Shown here piece by piece: positions 43,274 to 50,713 of a stretch of 64,000 nt of DNA. The stretch comes from Geomobilibacter sp964431365 (GTDB lineage: Bacteria > Desulfobacterota > Desulfuromonadia > Geobacterales > DSM-12255): positions 1 to 64,000 of the forward strand of contig CAYSJJ010000002.1 of assembly GCA_964431365.1 (NCBI GenBank), given 5' to 3'. The position numbers and the translations under genes were made by a program. How positions within the stretch are numbered: position 1 is the first letter of the stretch; every line of letters begins with the position of its first letter. The notes under the pieces are model-generated. The model searched no databases. It saw nothing but the letters and a program-made list of their open reading frames with translations, and had not been told where the DNA came from.

Positions 43274-43302
43274 TTGTATACAGTATGCAAGTATTAGCAC
43301 AA
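43274..43302 (-). promoter_or_regulatory. sfrB promoter with overlapping palindromic operator
   Basis: On the minus strand TTGTGC (43297-43302) and TATACA (43275-43280) are separated by 16 bp. The 17-bp palindrome TTGTATACAGTATGCAA (43274-43290) covers the -10 and most of the spacer. Its two halves are complementary except for one pair. This is the position for a repressor. The TTGYATAC half-site resembles operators of FadR-type GntR regulators; the binding protein is not identified. TATGCAA recurs at 43260-43266. Confidence 0.65.
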
Positions 43303-43439
43303 CCGGTCCGGTCAATCAAGGGAAAAATCAGAAGTGGCAAGTGGTTGCGGATTGCCAGAGGCAGGTCGCTCTGGTATACCGATTGATAATTGTTGGTTTG
43401 TTTTGGTTTGTTAACTCTAATTGTCGGAAGGTGGTACCG

Positions 43440-44573
43440 ATGTCGGATATGAATGGGGCATTCCGCTCGCTGTTCAGTGTCAATATGGGGCTTCGCCCCG
43501 GGGAACGGGTCGTGGTCTTCAGCGACACCGTGCGTGACGACGAGCGTCCTTCGCCCGCCGATCGTGAGCGGCGGGAGCGACTTTTTGCGGCTGCCGAAGA
43601 CGCCGGCCGGTTCAGCGCTGCCACCTACGGGAATAGCAGTTTCGTGCAGTTCCCCGCCACGAGCGGCTCCGGGGCCGAACCGCCGGAGCCGCTCTGGCGA
43701 GCCGTGTTCGGCGACGCTGTCGTGGACGAGCTGGCCACCGGGGGGCTATTGGGCCGGCTCATCGCCAAGGAGGCGCAGCCGGGAGATCTGGACGCCGCGC
43801 GGGAGATCGTCGTGGCCGGCCGGAGCGCCGTGGCCGACGTGGTCGTGGCCCTGGCCAACAATTCGACCAGCCATACCCGGTTCCGTGCCCTGGCCAATGC
43901 GGCCGGCACCCGCTATGCCAGCCTCCCCCACTTCGATCCGGAGATGTTCTTCACCTCCATGCAGGTGGAGTGGTCGGCCCTGGCAGAGCGGACCCGGCTG
44001 CTGGCAGAGGCGGTGAACCGGGCGGACGAGATGCTGATAACCACCCCCAACGGCACCCGCATCCGGCTCGGCAAGCAGGGGAGGGTCGCCAAGGGGGATG
44101 ACGGGCTCCTGACCGCAGCGGGGAGCTTTGGCAACCTCCCTGCCGGCGAGGTCTATCTGGCCCCCGTGGAAGGGACCGCACACGGTGTCATGGTGCTCGA
44201 ATACGCGCCGACGCGCAAGCTGGCGTCCCCCCTCACGCTGGTGGTCGAAGGGGGAGCAGTTGCGGAGATTACGGGGGACGATCCTCATCGCGAGATCCTG
44301 GAGCGGAAGTTCAGCGAGAGCAGCCTGAACCGAAACATCGCCGAACTGGGGATCGGCACCAATGACCGGGCGAGCCGGCCGGACAACATCCTTGAGGCCG
44401 AGAAGATCCTCGGCACGATACATATCGCCCTGGGTGACAACGCCGGCTTCGGTGGCACGGTCAGTACCCCGTTTCACGAGGATTACGTCTTCTACAGGCC
44501 AACGGTGACGGCGATCGCTGCTGACGGCTCCGAGCAGCTCCTCATCGCCGATGGCGTGCTGCTGATATCTTGA
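43440..44573 (+). CDS. M29-type aminopeptidase-like protein
   Basis: A 377-residue cytoplasmic protein resembling leucyl/thermophilic aminopeptidases of the M29 family. The N-terminal NMGLRPGERVVVFSD is typical of this family's first domain. The C-terminal half carries the metal-binding pattern GEVYLAPVEG, LNRNIAELGIGTN, ILGTIHIALGDNAGFGG and FHEDYVF (Glu, His and Asp ligand candidates). GGAAGG lies just before the ATG at 43440; a longer frame upstream would run through the sfrB promoter region. It is divergent from sfrB and the next gene follows after 33 bp. Confidence 0.82.
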   Translation: MSDMNGAFRSLFSVNMGLRPGERVVVFSDTVRDDERPSPADRERRERLFAAAEDAGRFSAATYGNSSFVQFPATSGSGAEPPEPLWRAVFGDAVVDELATGGLLGRLIAKEAQPGDLDAAREIVVAGRSAVADVVVALANNSTSHTRFRALANAAGTRYASLPHFDPEMFFTSMQVEWSALAERTRLLAEAVNRADEMLITTPNGTRIRLGKQGRVAKGDDGLLTAAGSFGNLPAGEVYLAPVEGTAHGVMVLEYAPTRKLASPLTLVVEGGAVAEITGDDPHREILERKFSESSLNRNIAELGIGTNDRASRPDNILEAEKILGTIHIALGDNAGFGGTVSTPFHEDYVFYRPTVTAIAADGSEQLLIADGVLLIS

Positions 44574-44606
44574 ATCCGGAATAACAACGATAGCTGAGAG
44601 GAATAT

Positions 44607-46226
44607 ATGTCCCTGATGGTGTTTCATCTGCAGGGTGACAGGCTGCTGGCGACCTGCCGTCCGGCCGAGCTGGCCGGGCCGCTCGATGGGGTTACGTTTC
44701 AACGGATGCTTGCCGAGGAGGGATACGCCGGTTATGCGCTTCAGCCGGCTGCAGTGGCGGAACTGATCCGGCGCTGCAACGGCGAACGGGACGAGTTCTC
44801 CCTGGAGATCGGGGAGCGGCGCGACGGTTCATGCTCCGTTACGGTGGCGGCTGACAAGATGTCGGCACTGCTGGCGATAACCCCGCCCCAGGGGGGGGAG
44901 GCGGTAGGCCGCGACCAGGTGCTGCAGGAGTTGCGGGCCCGAAACGTGGTGAGCGGCATCATGGACGATGCGATCGAGCAGGCGGTGGCAGCCGGAAAGG
45001 GCTCCGGAGTGGTCGTTGCGCGCGGTCGCGGGCCGGTGAAGGGGAGCGATACCCAGTTCGTGAGTCTCCTCCCGGAGGTGAAAGAGCGCCAGCCCCACTT
45101 CGAGGACGAGGGGGGGATGGTCGATTACCGCGACCTTGGTGACATCGTCAGCGTGACGGCGGGAACGCCGCTCATGCGTCGTGTGCCGGCTTCACCGGGG
45201 GAGCCGGGGGAAAACGTCTGCGGTGAACCGCTGCCGGCCGTGGCGGGCAACGAACTCCCCTTTTCGTCCACGCTCCAGGGGACCGTCCAGTCGTCGGACG
45301 ATCCCGATCTACTGGTGGCCGCCATCGCCGGCCAGCCGGTACTCCTCCCTAATGGCGTCATGGTCGAACCGACGATCTCCTACAAGAATGTCGATCTCTC
45401 CACGGGGAATATCCGTTTTGAGGGGAGCGTCACCATCGAGGCCGACGTCAAGGAGGGGATGACGGTGCGGGCTTCCGGCGACATTGTCGTCAACGGGGTC
45501 GTGGAAGGTGCCATCCTGGAGGCGGGGGGGAATATCGAGGTCAAGGGGGGGGTGATCGGCCAGGGGGAAGTGCGGACGCCGAGTGGCGACATATCCTCCG
45601 AGGCGGCCCGCATCCATGCGGGGGGCTCGGCCAGCGTCAACTTTGTCGAGAATGCCGTCATCACCGCCGGGAACGACATCACGGTCAACGATTTCGTCAT
45701 GCAGAGCGAATTGGCGGCCGGCGGTCAGGTAGTGGTCGGTAATGCGGAAAGCAGGCATGGGCATATCATCGGCGGTACCTGCAAGGCGGCCCTCCTGGTG
45801 CAGGCGGTCACCCTCGGCTCGCCCGCCGGCGTAAGCACAAGGGTCGAGGTGGGGGTCGATCCGTTCGTTAATGAAAAGCTCTCTGCGGTGGTTGCCAGCC
45901 TGGAACAGAAAGGACACGAGGTTGAGGAGTTCGAGAAATACCTTGCCTATCTGCACGAGCATCCGGAAAAGGGGACCCCTGAGCTGCTCCGTCTCAAGGA
46001 GCGGGCCTATCACGGCAAGCAGGCCGAACTGGTGGAACTTGTCGGCCAGAAGAAGCGGTTGCAGAAGCGGCTCGAACCGATCCCCAGCGCCCGCATCGAT
46101 GTTGCCAGGAATGTGTTTGCCGCGGTCAAGATGACCATCAGCAACCATAATCATATCGTCGAAGAGGATCTGGCCGGACCGGTGAAGTTCCGGTGGAGCG
46201 AAGAAGAGCAGAGTGTGGTGTTCTGA
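44607..46226 (+). CDS. FapA (DUF342) domain protein
   Basis: A 539-residue protein of the FapA/DUF342 family. The N-terminal region with GKGSGVVVARGRGPVKG is followed by a beta-helical domain of stacked short repeats (EGSVTIEADVKEGMTVRASGD, GAILEAGGNIEVKGGVIG, ARIHAGGSASVNFVENAV). The C-terminus is a coiled coil. Members are linked to polar organisation and flagellar/c-di-GMP physiology in some bacteria (FapA in Vibrio), but no function is proved for Geobacter copies. The ribosome binding site is GAGAGGA. It precedes coaE by 53 bp on the same strand. Confidence 0.88.
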   Translation: MSLMVFHLQGDRLLATCRPAELAGPLDGVTFQRMLAEEGYAGYALQPAAVAELIRRCNGERDEFSLEIGERRDGSCSVTVAADKMSALLAITPPQGGEAVGRDQVLQELRARNVVSGIMDDAIEQAVAAGKGSGVVVARGRGPVKGSDTQFVSLLPEVKERQPHFEDEGGMVDYRDLGDIVSVTAGTPLMRRVPASPGEPGENVCGEPLPAVAGNELPFSSTLQGTVQSSDDPDLLVAAIAGQPVLLPNGVMVEPTISYKNVDLSTGNIRFEGSVTIEADVKEGMTVRASGDIVVNGVVEGAILEAGGNIEVKGGVIGQGEVRTPSGDISSEAARIHAGGSASVNFVENAVITAGNDITVNDFVMQSELAAGGQVVVGNAESRHGHIIGGTCKAALLVQAVTLGSPAGVSTRVEVGVDPFVNEKLSAVVASLEQKGHEVEEFEKYLAYLHEHPEKGTPELLRLKERAYHGKQAELVELVGQKKRLQKRLEPIPSARIDVARNVFAAVKMTISNHNHIVEEDLAGPVKFRWSEEEQSVVF

Positions 46227-46279
46227 ACCGCCACTGTTGGGGGGGCGGTGTTGAAAACGGGAGAGATCATGGGGTGCCC

Positions 46280-46891
46280 ATGCGGGTAATCGGTCTGACC
46301 GGGGGGATAGCGTCGGGAAAGAGCACGGTGGCCCATATCCTGGAGCGTCTCGGCGTGCCGGTGATCGATGCCGACCGTTTGTCCCGGGAGGTGGTGGAAC
46401 CGGGGACTCCGGCGCTGGCGGCCATCGTTGCCGAATTCGGCGCGGATCTGCTCGACCCTGAGGGGAGGCTGGACCGGGCCAGGCTCGGGTCGATCGTCTT
46501 CGACGATCCGGCTGCACGACATCGGTTGGAGCGGATAACGCATCCGGCCATCGGGGCACGGGCCGATGAACTGCTCGCCAGATACCGGCAGGCGGGAGAA
46601 CCGGTGGTGATCTACATGGCACCACTCCTGATCGAGGCAGGGAGAGCCGGCCTGGTGGATGAAATCTGGGTGGTGTATGTCGACCGGGAGACCCAGACCG
46701 AGCGTCTCCGCCTGAGGGACGGTCTCGGCCGTAAGGAGGCAGGACAGCGGATAGACAGCCAGATGCCGATGGAGGAGAAGGCCGCCCGCGGCCGGCTGGT
46801 CATCGACAACAGGGGGACCCCGGCAGAGTTGGAGCGGCAGGTCATGGAGATATGGGAACGGGAGATACGTGGACTGGGGAGTGGGGAGTAG
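46280..46891 (+). CDS. coaE: Dephospho-CoA kinase
   Basis: Phosphorylates the 3' hydroxyl of dephospho-CoA, the last step of CoA synthesis. The 203 residues carry the P-loop GLTGGIASGKST at 5-16, DADRLSREVVEPGTPAL, and the CoaE-typical APLLIEAGRAGLVDEIWVV and VDRETQTERLRLRDGL. The ATG at 46280 follows GGGGTG; a longer in-frame extension would overlap the upstream gene's stop. The stop is followed by a strong terminator. Confidence 0.94.
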   Translation: MRVIGLTGGIASGKSTVAHILERLGVPVIDADRLSREVVEPGTPALAAIVAEFGADLLDPEGRLDRARLGSIVFDDPAARHRLERITHPAIGARADELLARYRQAGEPVVIYMAPLLIEAGRAGLVDEIWVVYVDRETQTERLRLRDGLGRKEAGQRIDSQMPMEEKAARGRLVIDNRGTPAELERQVMEIWEREIRGLGSGE

Positions 46892-46896
46892 GGACG

Positions 46897-46926
46897 AAAA
46901 AAGGCCCCGGAAGCGGGGCCTTTTTT
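46897..46926. terminator. Bidirectional terminator between coaE and the IclR gene
   Basis: Perfect stem AAAAAAGGCCCCG / CGGGGCCTTTTTT with a GAAG loop. It serves coaE (plus) and the convergent IclR gene (minus). An outer G-rich/C-rich inverted pair (around 46870-46894 and 46961-46977, GGGGAGTGGGGAGT against AGTCCCCAGTCCC) flanks it. Confidence 0.92.
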
Positions 46927-46972
46927 CTCTGCTGCGACCTGTGGTTTCTGCGGTTTTGCCAGTCCCCAGTCC

Positions 46973-47755
46973 CTATTTGTGGTACCCGAGCTTGGCCGAA
47001 ATATCCTCGCCCGCCTTTTTCACCAGCGGGATCAGCTCCTTTTCCATCCGCTCTTCGGAAAACCGCATGGACGGTCCCGAAATGCTCACTGCGCCGATGA
47101 TGCGTCGTGTGTAGTCGCGGATCGGGGCTGCCACGCAACGGACACCGATATCCAGTTCCTCGTTGTCGACGGCGTATCCCATTTCGGCCACCGTCTTCAG
47201 GCCGACCTTCAATTCGTCACGGCCGGTGACGGTGTTCGGGGTATACCGCTTCATCTCCTTGGTCGGGAGGAAGTTGTCCAACTCCTCCTCGGTCATATAG
47301 GCGAGCTGGATCTTGCCGGCAGCCGTACAGTATGCCGGAAGCCGCGACCCTACCCGCGGTACGACGCGCACGGTCAGGTCGGTCTCCACCGCATCCAGGT
47401 AGACGATATGGAACTCCTTCAGGATGGAGACGTAGGTGGTTTCGTTGCACTCCCTCACCAGGGCTTCCAGGATGGGTCTGGACTGACGGAGGAGTCCCAT
47501 CTGCTTGATGAAGGTCTGCCCGAGTTCAAGGGTCTTGAGCCCAAGGCGATAGTTTTCCGTTACCCGGTTCTGTTCGATATATCCCCGGGACTCCAGGGTG
47601 GCAAGGAGTCTGAACACGTTGTTTTTGTGGAGCTTCAGCCGTTTGGAGAGCTCGGTGACCCCCAGTTCGTCCACATCGTCGTGGAACTGCTCCAGAAGAT
47701 CTAGGGCATGGTCAACGGCCTGGATTATATATTCTGATTTCTCTTTTTTGGCCAT
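46973..47755 (-). CDS. IclR-family transcriptional regulator
   Basis: A 260-residue regulator. The N-terminal winged helix (about 10-75: IIQAVDHALDLLEQFHD, TELSKRLKLHKNNVFRLLATLESRGYI) is followed by the IclR effector-binding domain with VGSRLPAYCTAAGKIQLA and VRCVAAPIRDYTRRIIGAVSISGP. Effectors of this family are small organic acids or aromatics; none can be deduced here. Its own promoter region contains direct repeats (47775-47793) suited to autoregulation. In Geobacter an IclR gene lies near sfrAB, so it is a candidate for local control, though it is not next to the sfrB operator. Confidence 0.93.
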   Translation of the reverse strand: MAKKEKSEYIIQAVDHALDLLEQFHDDVDELGVTELSKRLKLHKNNVFRLLATLESRGYIEQNRVTENYRLGLKTLELGQTFIKQMGLLRQSRPILEALVRECNETTYVSILKEFHIVYLDAVETDLTVRVVPRVGSRLPAYCTAAGKIQLAYMTEEELDNFLPTKEMKRYTPNTVTGRDELKVGLKTVAEMGYAVDNEELDIGVRCVAAPIRDYTRRIIGAVSISGPSMRFSEERMEKELIPLVKKAGEDISAKLGYHK

Positions 47756-48086
47756 GGGGTGATCCTTGTTTTATATATTTCCAAACATATTTCTATAGTA
47801 TCAAGATCATTCTCAAGTCAAGGGCAATTTCGGTCTATTTATGAAAAAAACAGTTTCATTTCCGCATGTCATGTGAACATATGGGTTTTCATCGGCACCG
47901 ACGGTTTTGCTCGTTGTGAAGCCGGTCTGCTGCTCTTTATTATTAAAAAATATTTGCTAAAATATAGAATATTGTTTTAGAATTGTCAAGCATGCTTCTG
48001 TATAATAATTTTGCCCCTACTGTTAGGGGGGGATGCGCCTCGTAACATTATTGAGGGTTATCCGCAGGTTCCATGGGAGGGAAACC
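47756..48086. other. AT-rich divergent intergenic region
   Basis: About 330 bp, distinctly AT-rich against the GC-rich surroundings, between the IclR gene and the universal stress gene. It holds the IclR promoter candidate and direct repeats on the left. On the right, a TATAAT at 48001-48006 with a weak -35 is followed by a CCCCTA/TAGGGG hairpin in the stress-gene leader. No gene is supported. Confidence 0.6.
47775..47821 (-). promoter_or_regulatory. IclR gene promoter with direct-repeat operator candidate
   Basis: TTGACT (47816-47821) and TACTAT (47795-47800), 15 bp apart, read towards the regulator gene. Just downstream, ATATTTC occurs twice, 12 bp apart (47775-47781 and 47787-47793), about one helical turn, as expected for a dimer binding at the start of transcription. 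Confidence 0.45.
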
Positions 48087-48542
48087 GTGTTACATCTACG
48101 CAAGAAAATTCTGGTTGCCATTGATGGTTCGCCGCTCTCCGACAAGGCGGCGGACGAGGCGGTCCGGATGGCGGCCTGCAATCCCGGCCCGCTCAAAAGC
48201 ACCATCTACGCCTTGCTGGTGCTCCCCAACGCTCCCCGCAACACCTTTACCGATTTCGTGCCTGCACCCCCCATTACCGAAACGGAAAAGTGGCAGGAAC
48301 TCAAGGAGCGGATCTTCTACGTGATCGAGAAGAATGCTGCCGAGGCAGAGGTGCCGCTCGTGATCAAGGTCGCCTATGGGAATCCGGCCGACGAACTCCT
48401 CTCCTTTGCCGAAAAGGAGGAGATCGACGTGATAGTCATCGGGAGTACCGGCAAGGGGTTTCTGAAGCGGAAGGTGCTGGGAAGCGTCTCACATTCGGTA
48501 GTGAAGAATGCCAAGTGTTCGGTCTACGTGGTGCGGGGGTGA
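48087..48542 (+). CDS. Universal stress protein (UspA family)
   Basis: A 151-residue Usp-fold protein. It opens with KKILVAIDGSPLSDKAADEAV and ends with the ATP-binding pattern G-x2-G-x9-G-S in GSTGKGFLKRKVLGSVS, so it is probably a nucleotide-binding member. GTG 48087 is chosen because GGGAGGG precedes it at good spacing; an earlier ATG at 48033 would add 18 non-conserved residues. The 3' end overlaps the convergent TIM-barrel gene by 19 bp. Confidence 0.9.
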   Translation: MLHLRKKILVAIDGSPLSDKAADEAVRMAACNPGPLKSTIYALLVLPNAPRNTFTDFVPAPPITETEKWQELKERIFYVIEKNAAEAEVPLVIKVAYGNPADELLSFAEKEEIDVIVIGSTGKGFLKRKVLGSVSHSVVKNAKCSVYVVRG

Positions 48543-49357
48543 GGAGGCGCACCCTCCCCCGGCTCTGCCGAGGGGTGGCTGGTCTCCTTCCTCAGGTACT
48601 GGAGGATCTCCGCCAGGGTCTCCAGGATCAGCTCCTCGTCCCGCGGGAATTCGTGGGGCGACAGTTCGACGGTCAGGGAATGGTTGAAGTCGGTGCTGCG
48701 CAGGTGGTTCAGGAAGCGGGTCAGCGGCAGAATGCCGTGACCCGGTATGAGGTGTTCCCGGCCGTAGCCGTAGTCGGAAAAGTGGATGTTCCGTATCCTC
48801 CCTGAATTGTAGCAGAGGTAGAAGTCGTTGATGAAATTCGCCTTGCCGGACCCCATATGGGTGGTGTCGAACGTAAGGTAGAGGTTACGCTCCTGAAGGA
48901 ACTCGATCATCTTCTCGGTATTGGAGAGGATGTGCGGGTTGATCTTGAATTTTCCCACCCACGGCATGTTCTCCAGCGTGACCGTGACCGCACCGCGGCC
49001 TATCTCCTCCTGAAAATCGTTGATCCTGTAAAGCCAGCGCCAGAAGCCGAGCTCCACGTCCATCCAGGACGGGGGGTGGAAGTTGACCAGCGGAACAGCG
49101 CAGGCAGCTGCCAGCTCCACCGACCGTTTGAGCGAGTCCATCGGGCTTCCCCAGCCATCCAGCGGCATGAACGGCGAGTGAATGGAGTGGATGGGGGCAA
49201 TGGCGGCCGTGGCCTCGATGAGCTGCCGGCAGTTGACCCGCTGGAACTCCTGGTTGATGATCAGTTCGACACCGTCGTATCCGGCCTGCATGGCGATGGA
49301 AGCAGCTCTGGCGAGGGGGAGGGTGTAGAGGGTTCCGGTTGAGAGGGAGATCCGCAT
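48524..49357 (-). CDS. Sugar phosphate isomerase/epimerase-type TIM-barrel protein
   Basis: A 277-residue protein of the xylose isomerase-like / AP endonuclease 2 fold. It opens MRISLSTGTLYTLPLARAASIA and has the usual metal-ligand pattern of this fold: Glu in GYDGVELI, His in PIHSIHSPF, VNFHPPS, Glu in TLENMPW, FDTTHMG, the NIHFSDYG segment, and Glu in SLTVELSPHE. The substrate is unknown; hydroxypyruvate or inosose isomerases and EndoIV share the fold. It is 6 bp downstream of the nucleotidyltransferase gene. Confidence 0.85.
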   Translation of the reverse strand: MRISLSTGTLYTLPLARAASIAMQAGYDGVELIINQEFQRVNCRQLIEATAAIAPIHSIHSPFMPLDGWGSPMDSLKRSVELAAACAVPLVNFHPPSWMDVELGFWRWLYRINDFQEEIGRGAVTVTLENMPWVGKFKINPHILSNTEKMIEFLQERNLYLTFDTTHMGSGKANFINDFYLCYNSGRIRNIHFSDYGYGREHLIPGHGILPLTRFLNHLRSTDFNHSLTVELSPHEFPRDEELILETLAEILQYLRKETSHPSAEPGEGAPPHPRTT

Positions 49358-49363
49358 GGCCCC

Positions 49364-50647
49364 TCACCCCTCCTCGGTCAGCTTCACGTAGAGGAGTCTC
49401 TGGAGGGTATGGACGGCGTCGAGTCCGCTGCGCAGGGCCGAGGCATCCGACTCCGACAGCTGGTCGGGATACACATACGGGGTCGTTCCCGTGTCCGGCG
49501 TCAACTCGAAGAGGACCTTCTGCCGGATGAACAGTTGATAGGCCTGGAGCAGGCGCTCCGAAAGCTCCACATCCAGGGCGCGTCGTGTCAGCAACTCCTT
49601 TATGCGTGCCACGGTGCCGGTCTCCGAAATCCCGGCAGCCAACGCCAGCCAGCGAAGTGTGGAGACGAGCGGGGCAATGGCCAGTTGGTCGAGGTTGAAG
49701 GCCCCCCGGTACTCGCCCCCCCTTTCCACACGGTACCCGCCGAACATGCCGAGAGGGAGGGGGAGGGCGGTTGCCTGCCGGGCCAGCGCCCTGCCGGTCG
49801 GCGTATGCCAGCATTCCGCCACCAGCGCCTTGGAGAGCTCCATCCCGCGGGCGAGGAGTTCCGGGTCACCGGTGACGGCACGCAGATCGATCAACTGCTC
49901 AAGGCGATGGGGAACGGCTTCCTCGTCCGTCGTGTGAAAGAAGCCGGAAAGATGGATGGTCGGCCGGCCGCTGGAGAGAAGGCCTCTCCCGGCATCGTCG
50001 GCATGCTTCTGCCATGCGGCCAGCGTCCCGGTCCAGAGGTAGTCGCCGGGACCGTCCGGGTCGGGCGACACCGCGTGGCCGCACTCCTTCAGCAGCGCCA
50101 GGAGCTGGAATTTGAGACGGATGAAGTAGTCGCGGCTCGCCTCGTCGCTCCCCTCATGGATCAGGAAATAACAGCTGCTGCTTCGAAATGTCTGTTCCTG
50201 CCGGCCGCTGCTGCCGGACGCCAGGATCCCGAACCGGGCTGCCGGGGGGGGGGCGGCGTCGAGGCGGAGCAGGTTCGCGGCCAGCGTCGAGGCCGCGGAA
50301 ATCAGGCGGTCCTTGGCCATCCCGGCGATTTCGTGCAGCGCGACGACCGATTGGCGATGGTTGAAATACTCTCCGCAGATGGCGGCACATCTGCGGTAGG
50401 CGGCTGCAAGCTCGTCGGCAAAGGAGGCGCGGTCGAGGTCGTCCAGGGAGGCGGCAAAAACGGCAGCGGTTGCCTGCTCGTAGTCGATCTCCCCTTCCAG
50501 CAGGCGGGAAAGCTGCTGGAGAGGATTCCCCTCCCGGTCGGTCGATGAGAGCTGGCTGTTCGCCTGGCCCCGGAAGAACTCCAGGAGCTCCACCGCTCCT
50601 TTCGAGGCAAGGATGCCGCTGCCGCTGGAACCGAGAAAGATCGCCAT
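49364..50647 (-). CDS. DUF294-type nucleotidyltransferase-like protein, catalytic acids missing
   Basis: A 427-residue protein resembling the DUF294 nucleotidyltransferase and its helical substrate-binding C-terminal domain. The G-S-x-G-R-x-E-Q motif is present (GSSGRQEQT, about residues 144-152). Active relatives then continue with an Asp-x-Asp pair; here the sequence is FRSSSCYFLIHE, with no acids. A ten-G run encodes PPP just before. DUF294 proteins commonly sit with VC_2705-type symporters, usually with cNMP-binding and CBS domains that this one lacks. I infer a catalytically dead, regulatory homologue. Confidence 0.8.
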   Translation of the reverse strand: MAIFLGSSGSGILASKGAVELLEFFRGQANSQLSSTDREGNPLQQLSRLLEGEIDYEQATAAVFAASLDDLDRASFADELAAAYRRCAAICGEYFNHRQSVVALHEIAGMAKDRLISAASTLAANLLRLDAAPPPAARFGILASGSSGRQEQTFRSSSCYFLIHEGSDEASRDYFIRLKFQLLALLKECGHAVSPDPDGPGDYLWTGTLAAWQKHADDAGRGLLSSGRPTIHLSGFFHTTDEEAVPHRLEQLIDLRAVTGDPELLARGMELSKALVAECWHTPTGRALARQATALPLPLGMFGGYRVERGGEYRGAFNLDQLAIAPLVSTLRWLALAAGISETGTVARIKELLTRRALDVELSERLLQAYQLFIRQKVLFELTPDTGTTPYVYPDQLSESDASALRSGLDAVHTLQRLLYVKLTEEG

Positions 50648-50713
50648 GCTACCAGCCCCTCCGGGTAGTGGCGGCGAAACGGAGCCGGCCGTGTCCCTCG
50701 TTTCGCCACGTCA

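Noticed and set aside
43208..43439. Possible c-di-GMP/cGAMP (GEMM) riboswitch in the sfrB-aminopeptidase gap
   Set aside because: The conserved GEMM core sequences are not present; the palindrome explains the structure better.
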